A stretch of DNA of 64,000 nt from Pseudodesulfovibrio cashew (GTDB lineage: Bacteria; Desulfobacterota; Desulfovibrionia; Desulfovibrionales; Desulfovibrionaceae), in contig NZ_CP046400.1 in NCBI RefSeq assembly GCF_009762795.1, positions 2,457,501-2,521,500 of the forward strand. Reading direction: 5' to 3'. The position numbers were made by a program, and so were the translations under genes. Every line of letters starts with the position of its first letter. Position 1 is the stretch's first letter. Under the pieces are notes generated by a model, which did not search any database, was not told where the DNA came from, and saw nothing but the letters and a program-made list of their open reading frames with translations. Below, in pieces: positions 7,796-17,154 of this stretch.

Positions 7796-9070
7796 TTAGT
7801 GCTTGAAGGAGCGCTGGCCGGTGAAGACCATGGCCACCTGCGGAGCGGCTTCATTCACGGCGGTGATGACTTCATGGTCGCGGATGGAGCCGCCGGGCTG
7901 CGCAATGGCGGTCACGCCCTGGTCGATGCAGAGGTCTACGCCGTCGCGGAACGGGAAGAAACCGTCGGAGACGACCACGGAGCCGGGCAGGCCTCCGCGG
8001 GCCTCGGCGGTCCGCTTCTCGATGTCCTCCAGCTTGGCCTTCATGTCCGCGTCCTTGATGGCTGCGAGCTTCAGTTCGAACAGGGATTTGCCCAGTTCCT
8101 TGGAGGCGAGCAGGTCGGCGTATTTGATGTAGGCCTTGGTGGTGGCCAGGAGCACGCATCCAACGCGGTCCTGCTCACCCGTGCCGATGGCGGTGGTGAC
8201 GCCGTCCCGGGCGAAGATGACCGAGTTGGAGGTCACGCCTGCTTCCACGGCCCAGGCGAAGAGCAGGTCGTCCGCCTCCTGCTTGGAGGGAGTGCGGGCC
8301 AGGAATTCGTTGCCGTCCTTTTCCGCCTTGGCCGGGATGAAGTCCTCGGCCTTGAGGATGGCGTTGCGGAAGGAGAACTGGAGGACCATGCCGCCGTCCG
8401 ACAGGGACTTGATGTCCAGGAAGGGCTGCTGGGCGAGGTCGGCCAGTTGGGTGATGCCGGGGATGCGCAGGATGCGCAGGTTCTTCTTCTGCTTGAGCAG
8501 GGCCAGGGCTTCAGCGTCGAATTCAGGGGCGGCGACCACTTCCACATACACCTTGCTGATCTGCTCGGCGCAGGCGAGGTCCAGCTTGCGGTTGACGACC
8601 ACAGCCCCGCCGAAGGCGGCGATGCGGTCGGCCTCGAAGGCCCGCTTGAAGGCTTCGGCCACGCCTTCCTCGGTCCAGGCAGCGCCGCACGGATTGTTGT
8701 GCTTGAGGATGAGCGCCGCGGGCTTGGCCGAGAGGTACTGCAAAATATTCAGGGCGTTGTCCACGTCCGTAAGGTTGGTCTTGCCCGGGTGCTTGCCAGC
8801 CTGGAGCATGTGCTCCTCGGTCAGGGCGGACACCAGGCCCTGTCCCGCTCCGATGAATTTGACGCCGCCCACTTCGAGCTGGCCTTCCACCGGTTCGTAT
8901 AGCGCCGCAGGCTGGTCCGGATTCTCTCCGTAACGCAGTCCCTTGGTCTCGCCGTCGATCTCCCAGGTTCGTTTCCTGAAGGTCAGCTCCTGGTCGCCCA
9001 GGGTGATCTTGAGGTCGGCGGGAAACGGGTCCTGCTGCAACGTGTGGTACATCTTTTTCAAATCGCTCAT
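7796..9070 (-). CDS. purH: AICAR transformylase, stand-alone PurH C-terminal domain type
   Basis: The 424-residue protein matches the transformylase part of PurH: LRYGENPDQPA near residue 48, LKHNNPCGAA near residue 125 with the Lys-His active-site pair, FGGAVVVNR near residue 155, and SDGFFPFRDGVD near the C-terminus. It transfers a formyl group from 10-formyl-tetrahydrofolate to AICAR. No MGS-like cyclohydrolase domain is attached; that activity is encoded at 1259-1855. The ATG at 9070 is preferred over the GTG at 9079 because GGGAG is 8 nt upstream of it but abuts the GTG. Note the QGVTAIAQPGGS motif near the end, typical of the family. Confidence 0.95.
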   Translation of the reverse strand: MSDLKKMYHTLQQDPFPADLKITLGDQELTFRKRTWEIDGETKGLRYGENPDQPAALYEPVEGQLEVGGVKFIGAGQGLVSALTEEHMLQAGKHPGKTNLTDVDNALNILQYLSAKPAALILKHNNPCGAAWTEEGVAEAFKRAFEADRIAAFGGAVVVNRKLDLACAEQISKVYVEVVAAPEFDAEALALLKQKKNLRILRIPGITQLADLAQQPFLDIKSLSDGGMVLQFSFRNAILKAEDFIPAKAEKDGNEFLARTPSKQEADDLLFAWAVEAGVTSNSVIFARDGVTTAIGTGEQDRVGCVLLATTKAYIKYADLLASKELGKSLFELKLAAIKDADMKAKLEDIEKRTAEARGGLPGSVVVSDGFFPFRDGVDLCIDQGVTAIAQPGGSIRDHEVITAVNEAAPQVAMVFTGQRSFKH

Positions 9071-9308
9071 GGTGGTCACTCCCTGTTGTTCCCTGTGAAG
9101 GAGGCGGTCATAGCACAGCTTGACAGGGCGGGCAATGGCTCCGAGTTGGGCTTTCCCGGCGGTGAGGGGGGCAATGAGTTCTTTTTCACAAAAAAAGAAA
9201 AATTATCATGCCTGTCAGACATATTTTATGTCATGGTTGAATTGACACGGGGAGTCCCGATTGCCGACATGGCACCATATCCGTCAATAATACCACAGGG
9301 GGTTTGCC

Positions 9309-10964
9309 ATGAAGAGGTTTAGAGATTGGAGCATGAGAAGCAAGGTCTTGAGCCTGTTTCTCGCTGCCGTGGTTTTGGTCCTGGCCGGGCTGCTGGGGTA
9401 CTTCATTCCCGTGGTGGGTAGTTCCCTGATGGGTGAGAAGCAAATCGCAACCCAGAGCGTGGTCGAAGTAGCTTATGGTATTATTGACTACTGGGGCGGT
9501 CAGGCCTCCTCAGGGAAGTTCTCCAGAGAGGAAGCCCAGAAGCTTGCCATGGATGAGGTCCGTACCCTTCGGTATAAGGGGGGCGAATATTTCTGGATAA
9601 ACGACATGGGGCCGAAGATGATCATGCATGCCGTCAAGCCAGCCCTGGACGGCAAGAATATCGGCGACATGAAGGACGTCAACGGCGTTCGTCTGTTCCA
9701 GGAAATGGTCGACGTCTGCAAGCGGTCGGGCCAAGGCTTCGTCCACTATTTCTGGCCCAAGCCCGGGTCCTCGGAAGGCGTCCCCAAGGTCTCCTATGTC
9801 AAGCTCTACAAGCCGTGGGGATGGATCGTCGGTTCCGGCATTTACGTTGACGACGTGGAAGCCCAGGTATCCTCCCTCCGCTGGCAGATTCTTATTCCCA
9901 CCATCATCGGCATGGGGCTCATCATCCTGGTGGCCGTCCTGGTTATCAAGAGCATGGTCAGGCCGCTTCAGGAGGCTGTGGAGGTCTCCGATCTCATGGC
10001 CCATGGCGACCTGAGCCGCGACATCGAAGTGAAGAGCGACGATGAAGTGGGGCAACTCTCCCGCGCCATGGCCAACATGCTGACCGAACTCAGGCGGGTC
10101 GTGACGGACGTCTCCAGCGCCACAGAGCAGGTGGCTTCCGGCAGTGAGGAGCTTGCGGCCTCGGCCATCGAGCTCTCCCAGGGTGCCACGGAACAGGCTT
10201 CCAGCGTTGAGACCGTGTCCGCTTCCATGGAAGAGATGACCTCCTCCATCGAGCAGAACGCCGACAACTCGGCCACCACGGACCAAATGACCAACAAGGC
10301 CGCTGCAGATACGGAAAAGGGCGGTCAGGCCGTGGCCAAGACCGTTGAGGCCATGAAGCAGATTGCGGACAAGATTCTGATCATCGAGGAAATAGCGCGT
10401 CAGACCAATCTGCTCGCGCTGAACGCGGCCATCGAGGCGGCCCGTGCCGGTGAGCACGGCAAGGGATTTGCCGTGGTCGCCGCCGAGGTGCGCAAGTTGG
10501 CCGAACGAAGCGGTACCGCCGCTGCCGAGATCAGCGAACTGTCCATCTCCAGCGTGCAGGTGGCCGAGGAGGCGGGAGACCTGCTGGCGATGATCGTCCC
10601 GGATATTCAGAAGACAGCGGAACTGGTGCAGGAAATCTCCGCTGCCAGCAACATGCAGCGCGACGGCGGTGAACAGGTCAACCGCGCCGTGCATGAACTG
10701 GACAAGGTCATCCAGCAGAACGCGTCGGCCTCCGAGGAGGTCGCCTCCACCGCCGAGGAACTCTCCGGCCAGGCTGTGCAACTTCAGGAATCCATCCGCT
10801 TCTTCAAGCTGGACGGATACGGTGGGGCCATGCCCGCACCGGTCAAGCCCGCCTTTGACACCCGGAAGGCTTCGGCCAAGCCCAAGCCGCTGGCTGCGGG
10901 CAAGGCCAAGTCCGGCGGAGTGGCTCTGGAAATGGACGATGACGGGGATTTCGAGCGCTTCTAG
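9309..10964 (+). CDS. Methyl-accepting chemotaxis protein with single Cache sensor
   Basis: A 551-residue chemoreceptor. Transmembrane helix 1 is near residues 13-35; a periplasmic single-Cache (sCache_2-like) domain follows ([19 protein letters not shown], then [20 protein letters not shown]); transmembrane helix 2 is near residues 195-218; then a HAMP domain and a long signalling coiled coil. The highly conserved hairpin tip is present ([20 protein letters not shown] and [15 protein letters not shown]). It would sense a small ligand, often a carboxylate in this Cache class, and control CheA. The C-terminus is basic and lacks an obvious CheR-binding pentapeptide. The start ATG lies 8 nt after GGGGG. 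Confidence 0.95.
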   Translation: MKRFRDWSMRSKVLSLFLAAVVLVLAGLLGYFIPVVGSSLMGEKQIATQSVVEVAYGIIDYWGGQASSGKFSREEAQKLAMDEVRTLRYKGGEYFWINDMGPKMIMHAVKPALDGKNIGDMKDVNGVRLFQEMVDVCKRSGQGFVHYFWPKPGSSEGVPKVSYVKLYKPWGWIVGSGIYVDDVEAQVSSLRWQILIPTIIGMGLIILVAVLVIKSMVRPLQEAVEVSDLMAHGDLSRDIEVKSDDEVGQLSRAMANMLTELRRVVTDVSSATEQVASGSEELAASAIELSQGATEQASSVETVSASMEEMTSSIEQNADNSATTDQMTNKAAADTEKGGQAVAKTVEAMKQIADKILIIEEIARQTNLLALNAAIEAARAGEHGKGFAVVAAEVRKLAERSGTAAAEISELSISSVQVAEEAGDLLAMIVPDIQKTAELVQEISAASNMQRDGGEQVNRAVHELDKVIQQNASASEEVASTAEELSGQAVQLQESIRFFKLDGYGGAMPAPVKPAFDTRKASAKPKPLAAGKAKSGGVALEMDDDGDFERF

Positions 10965-11002
10965 GCATTCGGCTTCCCTTACATTAAAGAAGGTAAAGAT
11001 GA

Positions 11003-11037
11003 AGACCTCCCCGCGTTGCGGGGAGGTCTCTTTTTTT
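11003..11037 (+). terminator. Rho-independent terminator after the chemoreceptor gene
   Basis: AGACCTCCCCG at 11003-11013 pairs with CGGGGAGGTCT at 11019-11029, loop CGTTG, followed by a T-tract to 11037. Confidence 0.9.
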
Positions 11038-11115
11038 GGCGTGGCAGGTGCGGAATAATTTTGTTATGTATTACATCCCGGCGTTTGCGCCGAGGTTGAG
11101 AATTAAGGAAGGAAG

Positions 11116-11496
11116 ATGTCCGAAAGCTATATGGAAAAGGCCCTTCTCAAGCTGGCCCGCCAGATAAATGCCTTTGATGAGGCCTCCCTCATGAGTCTCT
11201 GGGAGAAGTATGCCGAAAAGGTGTCCCGCTTTGAGCCCACCAAGAGGTGGGAGGAAGCGGTGCTGGTGTTCAACCTGATCCAGTCCACACGCATGAAGAA
11301 CCAGTTGTTCAACTACAATTGGGCTCAATCCAGAATGCCCGAGGCCCCTGCACACGAGGTCGATCTCGCTGCCCTGACCGCCCCGGAAAAGGTGCGCGAA
11401 CCTGCCCCCGAACTCGAGGAGAAGCCGTCCGCCGATGAAAAGAAGCGGGATCGCAAGGGCAAGGTCCTTACCCTGACGCCGAAAAATAAGAATTGA
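11116..11496 (+). CDS. Small conserved protein of unknown function upstream of purA
   Basis: 126 residues, predicted cytoplasmic. The first 75 residues look helical and globular (MEKALLKLARQINAFDEASL, then WEKYAEKVSRFEPTKRWEEA); the C-terminal third is charged and low-complexity (PEKVREPAPELEEKPSADEK). AAGGAAGGAAG precedes the ATG, supporting a real gene. I do not recognise a named domain. It lies 110 nt upstream of purA on the same strand, and I recall a similar small gene beside purA in related sulfate reducers, but no function follows from that. Confidence 0.75.
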   Translation: MSESYMEKALLKLARQINAFDEASLMSLWEKYAEKVSRFEPTKRWEEAVLVFNLIQSTRMKNQLFNYNWAQSRMPEAPAHEVDLAALTAPEKVREPAPELEEKPSADEKKRDRKGKVLTLTPKNKN

Positions 11497-11549
11497 TTAG
11501 CTGTCTTGGACAGTTGACAGATGATCGCAATTGTACTTACGGAAGATAA

Positions 11550-12872
<1,323 letters not shown>

Positions 12873-12885
12873 CGGAGGTTGGGCC

Positions 12886-13725
12886 ATGACGAGACACGAT
12901 GATCCCCTGGCCGCTCTGGTCGGGCAGGAGCATGCGGTCACGCGTCTGAATAATATCGCCCACCATCCTCCCCAATCCATTGTTATCGAAGGGGGCGATG
13001 CGGACAGCCGCGTCGCCCTCGCCCTGTATTGGGCCATGCGCCTGAACTGCGCTTCCGGCGACATCCCGTGCGGCCAATGCCCGGCGTGTCGCCAGATCGC
13101 GGATTTCGCCTTCAACGACCTGCTTTTTTTCGACGGCCGGGAAGGGTTGATCAAGGTCGACGCCGTGCGCGGTCAGCGCGGCACCTGGGGGCAGCCGCCC
13201 AACGGCGACGGCTACCGGGTGACCATCTTTGCCGAGGCCCAGATGTTCATGACCGAGGCCGCCAACGCGCTGCTTAAATCCCTTGAGGAGCCGCGCCCCG
13301 GCAACGTCTTTGTCCTGGCTGCGCCCCAGCGCGAAAGGCTGTTGGAGACTCTGGTCTCGCGGTCCTGGGTTGTCACCCTGGCCTGGCCCGATATTCGCGA
13401 AAACTCGCCGGAGGTCACGGAGTGGACCACGGCTCTTGTCCGGTTCTGGGCCACGGGGCAGGGGTGGTTCGAGCGTACCTCGGCCAAGGGGGCCGTGGAC
13501 AAGAATCTGGCCATGCGCGTGGTGCTGGGCATGCAGCGCGAATTGCGCGAGGCGTTGTCCGGCGCTTGCGGTACGCCGCTCTCCGGCAGAATGGCCCAGG
13601 CCTATGACCTCCGTGGGTTGCAGAAGATCGGCCTGGTGCTGGATCAGGCCCTGGACGCGCTCAACACCCAGGTTCCGGTCAACCCGGCCATGGTTCTGGA
13701 CTGGGTCGCCACAAGGATGGTTTGA
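12886..13725 (+). CDS. holB: DNA polymerase III delta' subunit (clamp loader)
   Basis: The 279-residue protein resembles HolB: an N-terminal 'PLAALVGQEHAVTRL' segment, a degenerate P-loop region (EGGDADSR, lacking the GKT of active clamp-loader ATPases, as expected for delta'), a zinc module (C at about residue 55, then CGQCPAC), and the segment AEAQMFMTEAANALLKSLEEP matching the conserved NALLKxLEEP. Delta' is the stator of the beta-clamp loader. GGAGG lies just upstream of the ATG. It is shorter than E. coli HolB (334 residues). Its stop is 2 nt before the GNAT start codon. Confidence 0.88.
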   Translation: MTRHDDPLAALVGQEHAVTRLNNIAHHPPQSIVIEGGDADSRVALALYWAMRLNCASGDIPCGQCPACRQIADFAFNDLLFFDGREGLIKVDAVRGQRGTWGQPPNGDGYRVTIFAEAQMFMTEAANALLKSLEEPRPGNVFVLAAPQRERLLETLVSRSWVVTLAWPDIRENSPEVTEWTTALVRFWATGQGWFERTSAKGAVDKNLAMRVVLGMQRELREALSGACGTPLSGRMAQAYDLRGLQKIGLVLDQALDALNTQVPVNPAMVLDWVATRMV

Positions 13726-13727
13726 CC

Positions 13728-14207
13728 ATGCATATCACACCCTTCGACAATCACGACTGCCGCGCTATCGCCGAGTTGATCACCACGATCCAGATCGACG
13801 AGTTCGGCGTTGCCACCTCCCTTGAAGCCCAGCCGGACCTGTTTGAGATTCCCGCTTTTTACCAGCAGGGAGCGGGCGAGTTCTGGCTCGCCCTTGAAGG
13901 CGATGAACTGGTCGGCACCATCGCGCTCAAGGATGTGGGCGACGGGGTTTGCGCCCTGCGCAAGGTGTTCGTGAAAAAGGCGTACCGTGGGAAGGAACGG
14001 GGCATTGCCGCCGCGCTCATGGAAACCCTGCTTGACCATGCGAGGGGACAGGGTGTCCGGGAAGTCTACCTGGGTACCGTGGACGTTTACCACGCCGCTC
14101 ATCGTTTTTACGAGAAACAGGGCTTCGTCGAGGTCCAACGGGAGCAGGTGCCGGAATCGGTGCCGCTCATGGCCGTGGACGTCAAATACTACCGCTATAC
14201 ATTCTAG
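13728..14207 (+). CDS. GNAT-family N-acetyltransferase
   Basis: 159 residues with the GNAT fold order: beta-4 motif 'ALRKVFVKKAYRGKERG' then 'IAAALMETLLDHARGQG', giving a slightly altered acetyl-CoA pyrophosphate-binding loop (R/Q-x-x-G-x-G/A replaced by RGKERGIAA), and 'AAHRFYEKQGF' near the C-terminus. Cytoplasmic. Substrate is unknown. The ATG at 13728 begins 2 nt after the holB stop, so it is likely co-transcribed with purA-holB. Its stop codon overlaps the ABM gene stop on the other strand (shared CTAG). Confidence 0.88.
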   Translation: MHITPFDNHDCRAIAELITTIQIDEFGVATSLEAQPDLFEIPAFYQQGAGEFWLALEGDELVGTIALKDVGDGVCALRKVFVKKAYRGKERGIAAALMETLLDHARGQGVREVYLGTVDVYHAAHRFYEKQGFVEVQREQVPESVPLMAVDVKYYRYTF

Positions 14208-14518
14208 TCGGGAAACTGACTCTCCTTCTCCACCCGGCAGATCCGCGTGGTGAACCATTCATACCACTTCTCGCGGCCGAGCCGCTGCGCCTCCCCGTGA
14301 CCGGGGTGTTCGCGCCATGCCTTGATGGCCTCCAGACTCTCCCAATAGGAGACGGTGATACCCACTTCCTCGCGGGCGGAGTCGGCGCCGAGAAAGCCGG
14401 GCATGGTCTTTGCCAGCTCAAGCATGCGGCTGCCGGTTTCGGCATAGCCTTCGTTCACATCAGTGCGTTTCGAGGTGAAAATGACAGCGTAGCAGGGCGT
14501 TTTCAGGGGGGTGTTCAA
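14204..14518 (-). CDS. ABM-fold (antibiotic biosynthesis monooxygenase-like) protein, TTG start
   Basis: 104 residues matching the dimeric alpha-beta barrel ABM fold: an N-terminal strand (CYAVIFTSKR), helix (YAETGSRMLELAKTMPGFLGAD), and the segment VGITVSYWESLEAIKAW followed by H and W/Y residues, as in heme-degrading or quinol-type ABM proteins. The start is a TTG at 14518 preceded 6 nt upstream by a perfect AGGAGG; no ATG fits. It is divergent from the acyl-CoA dehydrogenase gene, and the two share an intergenic region with a 14-nt palindrome, so joint regulation is plausible. Enzymatic activity is not predictable from sequence. Confidence 0.85.
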   Translation of the reverse strand: MNTPLKTPCYAVIFTSKRTDVNEGYAETGSRMLELAKTMPGFLGADSAREEVGITVSYWESLEAIKAWREHPGHGEAQRLGREKWYEWFTTRICRVEKESQFPD

Positions 14519-14617
14519 GAAAGTCCTCCTTTTTTGGACGGCAATTAATTTAACATGGCTCTCCAGGACCGTCCACAAGTGAGGCTGAACCGCCGGAAAG
14601 CAAGGCCCCGTGCGGCA

Positions 14618-14631
14618 TAAACGATCGTTTA
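14618..14631. promoter_or_regulatory. 14-nt palindrome, candidate TetR-type operator
   Basis: TAAACGATCGTTTA is perfectly self-complementary. It lies 14 nt upstream of the -35 box of the acyl-CoA dehydrogenase promoter and about 100 nt upstream of the divergent ABM gene start. The ACGATCGT core resembles operators of TetR-family repressors. No TetR gene is in this window. Confidence 0.5.
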
Positions 14632-14645
14632 AAAGCAAAAAAACT

Positions 14646-14674
14646 TTGACTCGTCCTGGCTCATGACCTATCCT
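14646..14674 (+). promoter_or_regulatory. Sigma-70-type promoter of the acyl-CoA dehydrogenase/ETF module
   Basis: TTGACT (14646-14651) and TATCCT (14669-14674) are separated by exactly 17 nt. The expected start near 14681 leaves a leader of about 55 nt before the ATG at 14737. Confidence 0.6.
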
Positions 14675-14736
14675 TGCGAACTGCATTTTATTTTGTGTAA
14701 AAGTAAGAAAATCCAACCAACCCCAGGAAAGAATTT

Positions 14737-16812
14737 ATGTATACATTGCGTACCCTTCCGGGAGATGACGTCCGCCAGATCATGTGGCGTTTCGCCGACC
14801 GTTTCGACCTTCAGATGTCCGTGCAGTCCGCCCGCTCCATCGCGCGAAGCGTGGTGGCCAAGCTCGTGGCAGAGGGCGCGCGCAACACCCACGAGTGGAC
14901 CGAGCAGAAGAACGAGCTCCTGACCGCCTTTGACCAGTCCGGCCTGACCGCGCTGTTCATGGACCCGCATCAGGGCGGCTTCATCGAGGGCCCCAAGAAC
15001 CTGGCTTTGGCACTGGTTGCCTTCGAACTGGCCTGGGTCGATGCTGGCGCGGCCACTTCTTCCCTGGCCTCCTGCCTGGCCCTGGCTCCCATCCATGAGA
15101 AAGGTACCCCGGAGCAGCGCGACTATTACATGTCCCGCTGCGTGCCGCCCCAGCCGGGCGAGGACCGCACCATCTGGCGCGGTGCCTTCGCCCTGACCGA
15201 GCCGCTGCCCTACGTGGGCGTGGATACCGGCGTGCTCTGCGGCAAGGCCACCGTGGCAGAGTGGAACGAGGGCGAGGAGCCCATGCTCCAGGTCGACAAA
15301 CGCGGTCGGTTCATCACCAACATGGACTTCGCCAACTTCGTCACCGCCGCCGTGGAATCCAATGACGAGCGTATCAAGGGGACGTTCATGGTCACCCTGG
15401 AAGAGGGCGACGAGGGCGTTTTCGACCGCGGCGCACCTACCCTGAAGATGGTTCACCAGCTTTCCTCCACGCGCGATCCCGTGCTGAATCTCAAGGTTCC
15501 GGCCTCCCGCATCATCGGCGGCTACGACGTGGTCGATGGCGTGATCGTGCCCAAATACAACCACTCCGAAATCATCGGGTCGGTCTTCCACCGCACCCGC
15601 ATCCCCGTGGGGCTGATGACCTCTGCCAAGCTGCTCTCCGCCGTGGAGCCGGTCATCCGCTACCACCGCAATCGCTTCCGTGGCGGTGACGCCTGCAAGG
15701 AAGGGTCCCCGCGCTATGACAAGGGGCTCCAGGCCAACGAGGACGCGCTCCAGCGCCTTGTGGACGTATGGGCTTCCGGTGAGGCCGGTTGCTCCCTGGC
15801 CCTCGCCGCTTCCCGTCTGGCCGACCGGTTCGATCCGATCGAGAAGGCCAAGGAGACCGAGTTCGAGTCACAGGGCGTGACCTCCCCGCGCAAGCAGATG
15901 GCGGCCCTGCGCAAGCTTCAGGATCAGGTGTTCGAGCTTATCGATCTCGAATACACCCCGGAAGCCGAGCGTGATCAGGCCCGTTATCAGGAGCTGAGCA
16001 ACGATACCCTGGTGGCCTACGCCTACATGGAGGCCTTGGCGGGAGTTCTCAACCCCGGCGTCAAGCTCTGGAACACGGGCGAGGGCGCCAACAAGATGCG
16101 CGAGGCCGTGGCTTTGGTCGGCGGCTACGGCATCACCGAGGACTGTCCCGGTTTCCTGATGCAGAAGTGGTCCGACACCCAGCTCGAGGCCACCTACGAG
16201 GGCCCCGAGGCCGTGCAGCGCCGCCACCTGACCATGACCATGCCCAGCGATGTCTTCCAGTACACGCTGTCCGCCTGGATCAAGCAGATGAAGCGCGCCG
16301 GTGAAGAAGTTCCCGGTCTGGGCGGGCATGTGCTGGCCGCAGCCATGGAACTCTGGCAGTGGACTTTCAAGCACCTCCAGACCGCCAAGGATGCGGACGG
16401 CCGCAAGCTCTACCATAACAAGCGGCAGGGCGTGACCTTCCCCATGGCCGACGCTCTCGGTTGGCTGCTTGGCCCCTACTTCCTGGCCTGCGACGTCATG
16501 GAACTGATGGAGAAGGGCCCCATGGCCCCGACCCTGGCCGAAGGGCTCGACGATCTGACCGGGTTCTACAAGGATATGTGTCACGTCCAGGCAGCGCGTG
16601 CCGCCGGTGAGGTGGCTCGTATCTGTTCCGAGCTGGTCTATGGTTTCAATGCCGTTGACGGCGACTGCTCCTGCGGCGGCGTCAAGGAATTCACCGAGAT
16701 GAAGACCAAGGTCGACGTGTGCCTCACCGGCTCGCGTCTGGCCAAGGACCGCGCGGGCAACGCCCTTGCCGAGGTGATGATTCCCGAAGCCCTGGACTAT
16801 CCCCTGGGCTAA
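14737..16812 (+). CDS. Acyl-CoA dehydrogenase-like flavoprotein, extended
   Basis: 691 residues, well above the usual 380-400 of simple acyl-CoA dehydrogenases and nearer the extended ~600-residue classes. ACAD features include ALTEPLPYVGVDTG in the FAD/substrate strand region, RIPVGLMTSAKLL in the C-terminal helical domain, LVGGYGITEDCPGFLMQKW, and TYEGPEAVQRR, where the Glu aligns with the catalytic base of the usual YEGT motif. The last 170 residues form an additional domain with cysteines (DGDCSCGG). It should oxidise an acyl-CoA and pass electrons to the ETF encoded downstream. Substrate is unknown. A clear promoter precedes it; AGGAAAG is 5 nt before the ATG. Confidence 0.85.
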   Translation: MYTLRTLPGDDVRQIMWRFADRFDLQMSVQSARSIARSVVAKLVAEGARNTHEWTEQKNELLTAFDQSGLTALFMDPHQGGFIEGPKNLALALVAFELAWVDAGAATSSLASCLALAPIHEKGTPEQRDYYMSRCVPPQPGEDRTIWRGAFALTEPLPYVGVDTGVLCGKATVAEWNEGEEPMLQVDKRGRFITNMDFANFVTAAVESNDERIKGTFMVTLEEGDEGVFDRGAPTLKMVHQLSSTRDPVLNLKVPASRIIGGYDVVDGVIVPKYNHSEIIGSVFHRTRIPVGLMTSAKLLSAVEPVIRYHRNRFRGGDACKEGSPRYDKGLQANEDALQRLVDVWASGEAGCSLALAASRLADRFDPIEKAKETEFESQGVTSPRKQMAALRKLQDQVFELIDLEYTPEAERDQARYQELSNDTLVAYAYMEALAGVLNPGVKLWNTGEGANKMREAVALVGGYGITEDCPGFLMQKWSDTQLEATYEGPEAVQRRHLTMTMPSDVFQYTLSAWIKQMKRAGEEVPGLGGHVLAAAMELWQWTFKHLQTAKDADGRKLYHNKRQGVTFPMADALGWLLGPYFLACDVMELMEKGPMAPTLAEGLDDLTGFYKDMCHVQAARAAGEVARICSELVYGFNAVDGDCSCGGVKEFTEMKTKVDVCLTGSRLAKDRAGNALAEVMIPEALDYPLG

Positions 16813-16828
16813 CAAATGAGATAGTAAT

Positions 16829-16865
16829 CCGGGGGGAACCTCTTCAGAGGTTTCCCCCGGTTTCC
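16829..16865 (+). terminator. Stem-loop after the acyl-CoA dehydrogenase gene
   Basis: CCGGGGGGAACCTC (16829-16842) pairs with GAGGTTTCCCCCGG (16847-16860), loop TTCA, followed by TTTCC. Immediately after it a 12-bp inverted repeat (TTCCTTCCAGGC at 16862-16873 and GCCTGGAAGGAA at 16891-16902) can form a second hairpin. The short T-run makes partial termination or RNA processing likelier than a full stop. Confidence 0.65.
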
Positions 16866-17026
16866 TTCCAGGCCATTTTGTCCCCACGCCGCCTGGAAGG
16901 AAGTTAAAGACATGACGGCCCGGCGTGGACAGGGATGCTGGACTCCGTTCCCTGAATAGTTTTTTTGAAATCAACCTAACCTCCCCGCATGGCGTTGAAA
17001 CATGACGTCTCCCCGCCTGAACCTCC

Positions 17027-17147
17027 CCGCGAAGCGGCGATATAAAGTTTAGGAGGGTGAGAGGGGATGGGGGTCCGGGGGAAGGGGAGAGAGGGAAGCC
17101 CTTTTCGAAAGGGTTCCCTCTCTCCCCTTCCCCCGGCCGCCGGAGGC
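17027..17147 (+). repeat. Dispersed intergenic repeat, copy A, with a 29-bp hairpin
   Basis: This copy carries GCGAAGCGG, AAAGTTTAGGAGGG, a very long hairpin at 17075-17136 (CCGGGGGAAGGGG... to ...CCCCTTCCCCCGG, about 29 pairs with one bulged G and a 3-nt loop), and the tail GGCCGCCGGAGGC. Related copies lie at 19160-19262 and 30684-30785. The GGAGG of the tail acts as the Shine-Dalgarno of the next gene. The 16813-17154 gap holds nothing else except three short ACCTCCCCGC-like repeats (16978-17035). Confidence 0.75.
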
Positions 17148-17154
17148 AACCATA

